This document shows positions 1 to 6,194 of a stretch of 6,194 bases of DNA, piece by piece; the stretch's first letter is position 1; each line of letters opens with the position of its first letter. Where the stretch lies: NCBI GenBank assembly GCA_022361095.1, contig JAKSBO010000909.1, positions 1 through 6,194 of the forward strand, written 5' to 3'. The translations under genes were made by a program, and so were the position numbers. The DNA comes from Desulfobacterales bacterium. Its GTDB lineage: Bacteria; Desulfobacterota; Desulfobacteria; Desulfobacterales; Desulfobacteraceae. Below the pieces are notes generated by a model. That model had not been told where the DNA came from. It searched no databases and worked only from the letters and a program-made list of their open reading frames with translations.

Positions 1-1427
1 ACGACCATGTCGGAAAGACAATCGTGGTGGACGTGAATCTCACATTAGATACAACTGCCCCGGTCACCACGCCATCCGTTCCGGCCGGAACGTATCAGGC
101 TCCGTTTAGAGTGGATCTGACAGTTTCCGAACCGGCAACGATATTTTATACGGTTGACGGCTCCATTCCGTATGAGGGTGGGCCCCAGACTTTGATTGCC
201 GAAACCCTGGTTCAGGATTTACCTGTTTACCATACTATGAACCTTCAATTTTTTGCCAAAGATATTGCCGGCAATACAGAAGCCGTTCAAAGCCTTGTGT
301 ATGATTTTAATCAATCGCCGGATCCGGTAACCGGCGCCTCTCTCGCATACAACGCTCCCAGCGTCGATCTTTCATGGGATTCCATGACCGGAGCAACAAA
401 ATATTGGGTTTACAGGGCATTAAATCCCGTTGACGTGGACATGCTGAATCAAAGCATACAAGGCGGCTGTCCACCGCCTCAAACCCTTCGATATTCTGAG
501 GTAGACGTTCCTTTGGGAACCCCGCCTTTTCAGGATGCAGACCTGCTGCCCGGCAGAACCTATTACTATGGTGTCACCCAGGTCAATGAAAAGGGCCTTG
601 AAAGTGCTGTCGGCCAGTTGATGAGTTACACGGTTGCCCTGGCAGGCCAAACTGAAGATATTGAGGCGGCCAAAGCCAGGGCGCTTGGCTGGCTGGATTC
701 TCAACAGAACCGGACAGGGGCCTGGGGCAATCGAGCCGATTACAGGATTTTGGCAACAAGCCAGGTTTTAAACGCCTATGCCCGGGCCGGAAAAAATGAT
801 TACAGCACCCATAAAGCCTTGTTCTTTCTACGAGGCAATGCTGCCCAAAACAATGATTTCAGAGCCCGGAAACTCCTGGCACTGGATGCTTTCGGCCAGG
901 ATATTGAGGCCTTTGTCAGCAAGCATATCACATTGGGTGTTTATAACGGGACCCAATTAAACGGCTGGGGCATGAATCAATATTATAGTTATGATCCTGT
1001 TGATACTGCCCTTGGGATGAAGGTTCTGGCAAAATCCAGCCAGACTTTGTCAAATGACCTTAAAAACAGAATGAAGCTCAACGCCATGTGGAGCAGTGTA
1101 GATAATAAATTTGCATGGGTTGACAATGGAAGTCCCAGTATTTTTGTTTCCTCCCTGGTCTATGGTGCAGAAAAGGAACTCAATACCTGGATTGCCGATT
1201 ATGATCCCGCCTGGATATTGAATTCTCAGTCCACTGCACAGGATGACACCAAAGGCTCTTTTGGAACCGGGGTTGCAGATACGGCAGCCGTAATTTTGTG
1301 GATCGATAGCCTGCCTGAAGATGCAAAAACCATGGCCCAGACCTATCTGGCAAAACAGCAACAGCCAGACGGCAGCTGGGGAGATGCATTTGTTACCGGC
1401 CTTTGCCTGGAAGCACTTTATAAATAA
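1..1427 (+). CDS. Modular surface protein with chitobiase-C-like, FN3-like and C-terminal alpha/alpha-toroid (QW repeat) domains; 5' partial
   Basis: The frame is open to the left edge (first full codon at 3) and ends in tandem TAA TAA stops at 1425-1430. A GTG at 24 follows a purine-rich GGAAAG, but starting there would cut into a beta-sandwich module and leave no export signal, so I treat the gene as truncated by the window. Visible order: a chitobiase/hexosaminidase C-terminal-like module (about 57-308, core FYTVDGSIP), an FN3-like module (about 312-638), then an all-helical toroid (about 654-1424) with QxxxGxW motifs at 705-725 and 1359-1379. No DxDD or CGEQ motif is present, so neither terpene cyclisation nor thioester chemistry is supported. 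The likely role is binding or scaffolding outside the cytoplasm. It lies 27 bases upstream of, and in line with, the RHS gene, so the two are probably one operon. The domain calls come from motif recognition; the biological function is unknown. Confidence 0.85.
   Translation, partial: DHVGKTIVVDVNLTLDTTAPVTTPSVPAGTYQAPFRVDLTVSEPATIFYTVDGSIPYEGGPQTLIAETLVQDLPVYHTMNLQFFAKDIAGNTEAVQSLVYDFNQSPDPVTGASLAYNAPSVDLSWDSMTGATKYWVYRALNPVDVDMLNQSIQGGCPPPQTLRYSEVDVPLGTPPFQDADLLPGRTYYYGVTQVNEKGLESAVGQLMSYTVALAGQTEDIEAAKARALGWLDSQQNRTGAWGNRADYRILATSQVLNAYARAGKNDYSTHKALFFLRGNAAQNNDFRARKLLALDAFGQDIEAFVSKHITLGVYNGTQLNGWGMNQYYSYDPVDTALGMKVLAKSSQTLSNDLKNRMKLNAMWSSVDNKFAWVDNGSPSIFVSSLVYGAEKELNTWIADYDPAWILNSQSTAQDDTKGSFGTGVADTAAVILWIDSLPEDAKTMAQTYLAKQQQPDGSWGDAFVTGLCLEALYK
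57..308 (+). other. Chitobiase/beta-hexosaminidase C-terminal-like beta-sandwich module
   Basis: The translation has the recurring pattern P-x-G-x-Y, then alternating beta residues, then FYTVDGSIP (144-170), and closes with a FAKDIAGNTEA strand. This is the usual signature of CHB_HEX_C-type modules, which occur as accessory domains in secreted bacterial proteins. The preceding residues (DVNLTLDTTAPVTT) look like the linker from an earlier Ig-like module beyond the left edge. Confidence 0.75.
312..638 (+). other. Fibronectin type III-like module
   Basis: Strand patterns typical of FN3 are visible: an opening SPDPVTG, then VDLSWDSMTGATKYWVYRA (B and C strands), and late in the module LLPGRTYYYGVTQVNEKGLES (E, F and G strands). 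It carries a roughly 30-residue insertion with GGCPPPQ between the C strand and the second half, longer than in a standard FN3 domain of 90-100 residues. It probably spaces the chitobiase-C-like module from the toroid. Confidence 0.65.
654..1424 (+). other. C-terminal alpha/alpha toroid with QW (prenyltransferase/squalene-oxidase-type) repeats
   Basis: About 257 helix-rich residues show a recurring unit: a short helix, a Gly/Trp turn, then a helix. Perfect QxxxGxW motifs are QNRTGAW (705-725) and QPDGSWG's QQPDGSW (1359-1379). Degenerate copies are NGWGMNQYYSYDPVDTALG, the FAWVDNGSPSIFVSSLVYG region and GSFGTGVADTAAVILWI. This gives roughly five units, close to a complete small toroid. The DxDD acid motif of class II cyclases and the thioester CGEQ of complement-like proteins are both missing, so it is probably a non-catalytic binding fold. 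The protein stops 15 residues after the last QW motif. Confidence 0.75.
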
Positions 1428-1443
1428 TAAATTTCTATAATTA

Positions 1444-1447
1444 CGGA
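1444..1447 (+). promoter_or_regulatory. Weak Shine-Dalgarno-like CGGA for the RHS gene
   Basis: In the 27-base gap the only purine-rich match to the anti-Shine-Dalgarno sequence is CGGA, seven bases before the ATG at 1455. It is weak. The start is supported more by the well-formed signal peptide that follows immediately. No terminator hairpin fits in the gap, which is consistent with read-through from the upstream gene. Confidence 0.35.
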
Positions 1448-1454
1448 CACTGCA

Positions 1455-1535
1455 ATGAGAATATTAAAAAAAATACAATGCTTGCTGGCCTTTCTCACGA
1501 TTTCATTTATTTTTACGCTTCCCCCGGTATGGGCC
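1455..1535 (+). other. Sec-type signal peptide of the RHS protein
   Basis: Residues 1-27 have a basic n-region (R2, K5, K6), a hydrophobic stretch CLLAFLTISFIFTL and a polar c-region ending PPVWA before STGG. This fits signal peptidase I cleavage after A27. No lipobox cysteine sits near the cleavage site, so a lipoprotein is unlikely. A short Asp-rich stretch follows at the mature N-terminus. Confidence 0.85.
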
Positions 1536-4500
1536 TCAACAGGGGGCCTTCCGGATGATGACGATCTTCGCCGGACCATGGAATGTGACTGGGCCATCAC
1601 CAATACGACTGAACCGGTTGACCCCGGAGACTACAATAATGATCCTGACGACGACCTGGTAAAACTTGCCCTCAGCCTGGATAAAGATCCGGCAAAGCTT
1701 TATGCCTGGGTATACAAGAACGTTTATTTCCCTCAATATCAATATGACATTCAAGAGCAATATAATAATCTGCCGTTTACTTATTATAATAATTCCAGAT
1801 TAGGGGCCCGGGGGGCCTATCTGAATAATGTCGGCAATACATGGGATCAATCCTCTCTTCTGATAGCACTTTTACGGATTTCCGGTATCCCCGCCAGATA
1901 TGTCCGGATCGGCACCACCCAGAAAGTCTATGTCGAAGCCTATCTTGATCTGGAAAAATATTACGGCATCCCGGCAGGCGGCACAAAAGACTGGGTTCCC
2001 ATGATACCCTGGTTTAAAAAAATAGAGTTGTTTGACGGCATTGATTTATATCCCACAGACGGAACGGTTACGGACACTGTTCCCACGGGTTTGAAATACA
2101 ATTTTACCGATTATCTTTCAACACTTAAAACGGAATCAACTCTTGATGAGTATGAATCTCAACTTCAGGACTATCTTGTAGCAAATTATCCTGGTAAGTC
2201 TATCAAAGATATTTCTTATAGAGAGACAAGGATTGATCGGCCAGCTATTATACCGCCCCGCTCTTTGCCTCTTGGTTTCAGCTCTAAGTCGGAAAACAGA
2301 TTTGCAGAAATCCCTGACAGCAATCGAACATATATTAAACTGTGGTTTAAAAAAGCAGATGACTCGGATTTGTTGCCGGAACAAACGGTTTACCTTCCCC
2401 AGATCGCAGGAAAAAGATTTGTTCTGGATTGGGATTACACTGCCGGTACATCGTTTAAGCCTGTTTTAAAAATTGACGGAAAGAATTTCTGCAACCCGGG
2501 CAATGCCTTGCCAAGAGACCAGTCTTTTGTGATTCAATATCAGACAAAAGATAACCACGGGCTTGTAACACGCCCTTCCAGAAAATCGGGCACATTTATC
2601 TATATGGGATTTGATCCATATTGCGCTTCGGTTAAAACAATTGAAAAAGCCAAACAAGAAATAGATGCTTTGAGTGCCCAAAATGCACAAAAGGTGTTGA
2701 ATCCATCTACCCATGAAGAATTTCTTGGTTTGATGAGCCAGGTTCTGGGTGAGACCTGGCTGAATAGATTGCATGTCAATTCTGAAAAAACCGCGAAATA
2801 TTTCCACGGAACACAAATATGGAGCGTTACTCCAATTTTCGTTTATACAAAATACCACTCATCAGAAGGTGTTGAAGGAGACGAATTTTATCATCCGATC
2901 AAAGCAGATCCCGAATCAAAATTTTATTATCATCCACAATGGAATATTGATGCCCAAAGCTTGGGCTCTTTTTTGAAATGGGATCATATCAATGACAGGA
3001 TTGTTACAATGGGATGGGATGCACCTATCTATCAAACCATGCGCTGGCTTGCTGGATATGGCACGTCTTATGATGAAAGCAAAATATTTGAAGATTGGAT
3101 GGACACCCCGGGTGCCAGTACCATTAAAGGACTGATGCTGGCCAATGAAGATATCCACGGCACCGGAAACCAGATGCTTGAATTAACGGCGTCCGATATT
3201 CAAACCCAGACGGCAAACCGCACGGCAACCTTTGAAACGGTGCAAAGCGTCGGCAGTACAGACCCGGATGCCGATTGGATCAAATCCAACGAAGCCTATG
3301 AAGGATTTACATTTTCCAATGTTCGGAAAGTACCTGACGGCTGGCTGCCTTCAGGGCTCAACGCCCCGCTTGGTTCCGCTGCCATAAGCGGTTCCTATGG
3401 TATTGCAGTGTACAACCATGGAGATTCGTATTGTTTTTTTGCCAGAGGCACAAAATTTGACCTTAAAACCATCAAAATTTCCGGTTTTGATAACAGGGGG
3501 ACCAAATACCGCTTCAAAGCATACAAAAGAACGACTAATCCAAACGCCACTGACCCTTTTGTTTACGCCAATTTATCTAAGGATGTTATTCTCAGCAGCA
3601 CCCCCGAAAACGTGCAGTTCAACTGGGCTGGAATTAACAAGGTCGAAATTATTCAATTAACCAATGGCAATTTAAGTATGCCTATTGTGATGGACAACCT
3701 GGTGTATTCCAGGCATGAGTATATTCCCTTATTGGATAATCAGACTGAGTTGCATTTAGGGTACGCTTCCATTCTCAACATTATGCGACAGCTTGATAAG
3801 GGAGGAAGGGTTATCACGCCTGTCCAGAAAATATATTATGAAGGCCTTGAGGGCAATGTATATTTGTCTCATTGCCCAGGCAGTGATCTGTATGCCTTTG
3901 GTATGGACAACGGCGGCGGCGCTGGATTTTGGACAGATCCCAATCCTTCATTTGTCGATACAAATGATTACCACTTTGATCCCGGGCTGGATACATTTGT
4001 TTCCAATAATATCTATAATGATCTTTTCGGCGGCTCTTCACAGACAACCGTAACACCAACCACCCAGGTAAACCGCGAGCAGCAAAGCTGGCTGTCTGAT
4101 TGGAGGGCTTCAGACATTACGCTGCCCAACCCGGTAAAAAATGAAAAGAAAAGCGTGCTTTCTTGGGTGGGTGATCCTGTGGATTCATTAACCGGGGAAT
4201 TTTATACCGAAGAATTTCCGGATATAACAATCAAATCCCGGGGACTGGACCTGTCCCTTGTCAGGCAGTATAAAAGCCAGCTGGCCTATAACGGACCCTT
4301 TGGGTTCGGGTGGGCCTGGAACCACGCAGAAAAAATTGTGCCCCTGGAAGGCGGGCATGTAAATTATTACAACAACCAGGGATCTGTCTTTGAAATTAAG
4401 TTGAAAAACGGGGCCTATACCTATCCTCCGGGGTCCCGGTTCACACTTAAGAAAGTTACAGGGGGGTATCTTGTCACCCAGAAAGAATCCGGACTCAAAT

Positions 4501-6194
4501 CATCTTTTAACAGCAACGGCCTTCTGACTAAAAGAGAAGACCGGTTCGGAAACACCCTGAAATATAAATATACCAATCCCGATTTTCCCGGCAGGATCAC
4601 CTTGATTGAGGACAGCCTGGACCAGTCTCTGGCCCTGGCATACAATACCAACGGCAAATGTGAAACCGTAACGGATTCTAACGGCCGGGCCGTCCATTAC
4701 CTCTATGACGGCGACGACCTGGTTGAATTCAGAGGCCTGGATTACGACACAAATAGAAAATCCACAAAATTCGAATACCTTTCCGGGCAGCAGAATGATC
4801 TCAACAATCACAACATGGTTAAATACACCCTGCCCGGCGGGGATTCGCTTAGGATCGGATATTTTAAAAACGACCAGGTTGCATTCCACACCAGCGACAA
4901 AGGCGAAACCTTTAATTTCTTTTTCAGCCGGTTGAGCCGGTATACGGAAATCTGGAACGAGGAGGGCTTTTACCGGAAGATCTACTTCAACGCAAACGGG
5001 GATGCGGTCCGGAACCTGGCTGAAGACGGTGCCATTGAACAGTTTGAATACGACGACTATCACAACAAAACCGCCCATATCGACGGTAACGGATTCCGGA
5101 CGGATTTCCAGTATTACCCGGACGGTACTGGTGCAAATGCACAGGATGGATTTAATGCCCAACGCAAACTCTATAAAAAGACCAATGCCCTGGGCCATGT
5201 GTGGAAATACAAATATGATGATCCGAACAACCCCCACAGCCCTTCTGAAATAGAGGACCCCGAAGGCCGAATCACCGAGTTTGTTTACAATGCCGACGGC
5301 AGCCTGTTCAAAGAGATCCGGGCGCCCGGGTTTAAATTTGATGTTCAAGGGTCCGGCGGGGTGCTTGTGGCGGACGCATCAGCACCCGGGTTTATCACGG
5401 AATACAAATATGATGCCTTTGGCAATGTAACCCGGGTAACGGATGCCCTTGGCAACACCTCAACAACCACCTATGATGCCGACGGCAGACTGCCGGTGGC
5501 CAAGACCGATCAAAACGGCAATGAAACCCATTTTGCCTATTATGAGGCCGGTAACCCCGAAACCATGCCCCCGGACACCCTGAAGTCCAGGACGGTTATG
5601 GAAGGGGATGAAACATACACCACACTTTTTGAATACGATGCCCTGGGCCGCAAAACAAAAGAGACCAATCCCCTGGGCCAGGCCACCCAATATCAATACA
5701 CCATAGACGGCAAACTTCAAAAAACCATCTATCCCAATGGGGCCGAGGCAAAGAATGTATATGATACGGCCAGGGATATAGCCCACGGCGCAGAAATCGT
5801 GAAAAAAATTGATGCCCTGGGCGAATTCGAGCAGTATGCGTACAATGCCATCGGCAAACTCATCGCAAAAACCGACCGGAATCAGAATAAAACCACCTAT
5901 GAGTATGACGAACGGGGCCGCCTTGCCAAAACAACAGATCCTTTGGGTAATGCCGAGACCGTCAAATATGACGGCAGCGGCAATGTTACAGCCAAAACAG
6001 ATAAGCGAGGCCTTACAAGCACATTTGTATACGATAAGGCCAACCGGCTGGTTGAGGAAAATTTACCCAGCGGCACGGAAACCGAACCCTGCATTGCCAC
6101 CAGAACTTATGAATACTACAACGACGGCAAAAAGAAAAAACAGACCCTGCAGATCAGTGACGGCAATCACGAAAATATTGTCACCTTTTTTGAA
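1455..6194 (+). CDS. Giant secreted RHS/YD-repeat protein with degenerate transglutaminase-like domain; 3' partial
   Basis: One frame runs 1580 codons from ATG 1455 to the right edge without a stop. Residues 1-27 form a Sec signal peptide (RILKK n-region, hydrophobic core, predicted cleavage after VWA). Residues about 50-190 match the transglutaminase-like domain that precedes RHS repeats in a family of large bacterial surface proteins, but the catalytic Cys, His and Asp positions read T129, K157 and I184. Residues about 256-570 and 753-830 match the lead module of that family, interrupted by a jelly-roll-like insert (about 590-752). A DUF6531-type motif (GDPVDSLTGE, residues 906-915) opens the RHS shell, followed by YD repeats from about residue 1016 to the edge. 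RHS proteins usually form a cocoon around a C-terminal effector, but that end is not visible here. With a Sec signal and no PAAR motif seen, export is probably by the general pathway and not as a type VI cargo. Confidence is high in the family and low in any specific activity. Confidence 0.93.
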   Translation, partial: MRILKKIQCLLAFLTISFIFTLPPVWASTGGLPDDDDLRRTMECDWAITNTTEPVDPGDYNNDPDDDLVKLALSLDKDPAKLYAWVYKNVYFPQYQYDIQEQYNNLPFTYYNNSRLGARGAYLNNVGNTWDQSSLLIALLRISGIPARYVRIGTTQKVYVEAYLDLEKYYGIPAGGTKDWVPMIPWFKKIELFDGIDLYPTDGTVTDTVPTGLKYNFTDYLSTLKTESTLDEYESQLQDYLVANYPGKSIKDISYRETRIDRPAIIPPRSLPLGFSSKSENRFAEIPDSNRTYIKLWFKKADDSDLLPEQTVYLPQIAGKRFVLDWDYTAGTSFKPVLKIDGKNFCNPGNALPRDQSFVIQYQTKDNHGLVTRPSRKSGTFIYMGFDPYCASVKTIEKAKQEIDALSAQNAQKVLNPSTHEEFLGLMSQVLGETWLNRLHVNSEKTAKYFHGTQIWSVTPIFVYTKYHSSEGVEGDEFYHPIKADPESKFYYHPQWNIDAQSLGSFLKWDHINDRIVTMGWDAPIYQTMRWLAGYGTSYDESKIFEDWMDTPGASTIKGLMLANEDIHGTGNQMLELTASDIQTQTANRTATFETVQSVGSTDPDADWIKSNEAYEGFTFSNVRKVPDGWLPSGLNAPLGSAAISGSYGIAVYNHGDSYCFFARGTKFDLKTIKISGFDNRGTKYRFKAYKRTTNPNATDPFVYANLSKDVILSSTPENVQFNWAGINKVEIIQLTNGNLSMPIVMDNLVYSRHEYIPLLDNQTELHLGYASILNIMRQLDKGGRVITPVQKIYYEGLEGNVYLSHCPGSDLYAFGMDNGGGAGFWTDPNPSFVDTNDYHFDPGLDTFVSNNIYNDLFGGSSQTTVTPTTQVNREQQSWLSDWRASDITLPNPVKNEKKSVLSWVGDPVDSLTGEFYTEEFPDITIKSRGLDLSLVRQYKSQLAYNGPFGFGWAWNHAEKIVPLEGGHVNYYNNQGSVFEIKLKNGAYTYPPGSRFTLKKVTGGYLVTQKESGLKSSFNSNGLLTKREDRFGNTLKYKYTNPDFPGRITLIEDSLDQSLALAYNTNGKCETVTDSNGRAVHYLYDGDDLVEFRGLDYDTNRKSTKFEYLSGQQNDLNNHNMVKYTLPGGDSLRIGYFKNDQVAFHTSDKGETFNFFFSRLSRYTEIWNEEGFYRKIYFNANGDAVRNLAEDGAIEQFEYDDYHNKTAHIDGNGFRTDFQYYPDGTGANAQDGFNAQRKLYKKTNALGHVWKYKYDDPNNPHSPSEIEDPEGRITEFVYNADGSLFKEIRAPGFKFDVQGSGGVLVADASAPGFITEYKYDAFGNVTRVTDALGNTSTTTYDADGRLPVAKTDQNGNETHFAYYEAGNPETMPPDTLKSRTVMEGDETYTTLFEYDALGRKTKETNPLGQATQYQYTIDGKLQKTIYPNGAEAKNVYDTARDIAHGAEIVKKIDALGEFEQYAYNAIGKLIAKTDRNQNKTTYEYDERGRLAKTTDPLGNAETVKYDGSGNVTAKTDKRGLTSTFVYDKANRLVEENLPSGTETEPCIATRTYEYYNDGKKKKQTLQISDGNHENIVTFFE
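1602..2024 (+). other. Degenerate transglutaminase-like domain
   Basis: The core reads GNTWDQSSLLIALLRISGIP followed by ARYV (residues 127-150), then KVYVEAYL (157-164) and WVPMIPWFK (180-188). Active transglutaminase-like proteases/cyclases have Cys near the start of the first helix, His in a HAWVE-type strand and Asp in WxxLDP. Here these positions are Thr129, Lys157 and Ile184. The fold is recognisable but the triad is gone, so the domain is probably structural or binding. RHS-linked members often lack the Cys as far as I recall; loss of His and Asp as well is more complete. Confidence 0.8.
2220..3170 (+). other. Lead module of transglutaminase-RHS proteins (first part)
   Basis: Landmarks recalled from this family appear in order: RSLPLGF, then a SEIPD-like FAEIPDSNRTYIKLWF, LPQIAGKRFVLDW and KPVLKIDG (residues about 256-405), and later GTSYDESKIFEDW with ASTIKGLMLANE (residues 536-565). 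The last pair resembles the S-x-x-E-x-x-V/I-F-E and STVKxLxLAN segments of relatives. I know no biochemical function for this module. The DNA is visibly AT-richer than the YD region downstream. Confidence 0.55.
3222..3710 (+). other. Jelly-roll-like beta-sandwich domain inserted in the lead module
   Basis: Residues about 590-752 open with TATFETV and pass through YEGFTFSNVRKV, a Gly/Ser-rich loop, YGIAVYNHGDS, FDLKTIKISGFDNRG, and end VEIIQLTN...IVMDNLVYS. This order (F-E start, GF-F-N, FDL-x3-I-SGF, terminal DNL/DNI-x-Y) is shared by extracellular jelly-roll domains found in many exported bacterial proteins, some with sorting signals. It may bind carbohydrate, but no binding residues can be assigned from sequence alone. 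Confidence 0.6.
3711..4139 (+). other. Lead module, second part, and linker to the RHS shell
   Basis: Residues about 765-826 contain ILNIMRQLDKGGRVITPVQK, then IYYEGLEGNVYLSH, then AFGMDNGGGAGFW. This resembles the segment of transglutaminase-RHS proteins reading Gly-x-V-x-x-P, a W/x-G-x-GY strand, and a closing Gly-rich GG-x-GG turn. The remaining residues up to 895 are low in recognisable motifs (Thr-rich SSQTTVTPTTQ stretch) and probably form a linker. Confidence 0.5.
4164..4390 (+). other. DUF6531-type RHS N-terminal entry motif
   Basis: The translation WVGDPVDSLTGEFYTE (from residue 904) continues with FPDITIKSRGLDLSLVRQYKSQ-type residues and GPFGFGWAW. This is the classic opening of RHS shells: DPV-x-x-x-TG, then a RGL-x-L-x-x-R-x-Y strand, then G-x-x-G-x-GW. 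It marks where the beta-strand cocoon begins and separates the family-specific lead from the repeat shell. Confidence 0.85.
4500..6194 (+). repeat. RHS/YD protein repeats
   Basis: About 565 residues consist of diverged copies of the YD unit, roughly x-YD-x-x-G-x-x-x-x-x-T-D-x-x-G-x-x-x-x-Y. Clear copies include YKYDAFGNVTRVTDALGN (5404 onward), TYDADGRLPVAKTDQNGN (5469 onward), FEYDALGRKTKETNPLGQ (5629 onward), YEYDERGRLAKTTDPLGN (5898 onward) and FVYDKANRLVEENLP near 6024. Some copies share short identical DNA, for example ATGCCGACGGCAG at both 5289 and 5476 (approximately). The series is unbroken at the right edge, so the repeat domain is incomplete. Confidence 0.93.

Noticed and set aside
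24..26. GTG at 24 as the true start of the first gene
   Set aside because: The frame is open upstream to the edge, the residues before it continue an Ig-like strand, and a start here would give an exported-type protein with no signal peptide. The purine-rich bases before it are probably coincidental.
654..1424. Active terpene/hopene cyclase or thioester protein
   Set aside because: The QW motifs support the fold, but neither DxDD nor CGEQ occurs in the translation, and the domain is much shorter than a full squalene-hopene cyclase (over 600 residues).
1436..1441. Perfect TATAAT, a possible -10 element for the RHS gene
   Set aside because: No TTGACA-like sequence lies 16-18 bases upstream (the bases there read GCACTT), and a start site near 1448 would leave too short a leader for ribosome binding. 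The region is AT-rich, so chance occurrence is likely.
2466..2858. 130-codon minus-strand frame, and other small frames on either strand within 1455-6194
   Set aside because: All overlap the continuous RHS frame, lack recognisable motifs and show no ribosome binding site or gene-like spacing.
4500..5348. 282-codon open frame on the minus strand
   Set aside because: It lies wholly antisense to the YD-repeat region, whose sense translation is plainly RHS. The antisense product is a repetitive, Val/Ile/Phe-rich shadow with no domain pattern or start context.
4500..6194. DNA-level tandem repeat or CRISPR-like array
   Set aside because: The periodicity is at the protein level (YD units). Identical DNA stretches are only about 12-15 bases and irregularly spaced, as expected from shared codons for conserved residues.

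Overview
The window holds two large same-strand genes, each cut by a window edge, with 27 bases between them. There are no RNA genes, mobile elements or CRISPR arrays that I can see. Both products look like modular, exported, cell-surface or secreted proteins. The mix of chitobiase-C-like/FN3-like modules, a squalene-cyclase-type alpha/alpha toroid and a giant transglutaminase-like/RHS protein is one I associate with Gram-negative environmental bacteria such as sulfate-reducing Desulfobacterota. That taxonomic guess is weak and rests on architecture and moderate GC only.

Bases 1-1427 are the 3' part of gene 1. It encodes a chitobiase C-terminal-like beta-sandwich, an FN3-like module, and a toroid of about 255 residues that ends the protein. 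The toroid is bracketed by two perfect QxxxGxW (QW) motifs but lacks the terpene-cyclase DxDD motif and an alpha-2-macroglobulin-type thioester CGEQ.

Bases 1455-6194 are one uninterrupted reading frame of 1580 codons, still open at the right edge. I translated it by hand and found no stop or frameshift. In order it encodes a Sec signal peptide, a transglutaminase-like domain with all three catalytic positions replaced, a lead region typical of transglutaminase-RHS proteins, a jelly-roll-like insertion, the rest of the lead module, a DUF6531-type RHS entry motif, and a long run of YD repeats. The C-terminal tip, which in RHS proteins usually carries the variable effector, lies outside the window.

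The tight spacing and shared strand suggest co-transcription. My inference is a two-component surface system, in which a binding/scaffold protein (gene 1) is made together with an RHS shell protein (gene 2). The sequence alone cannot show whether this serves contact-dependent competition, adhesion or something else.
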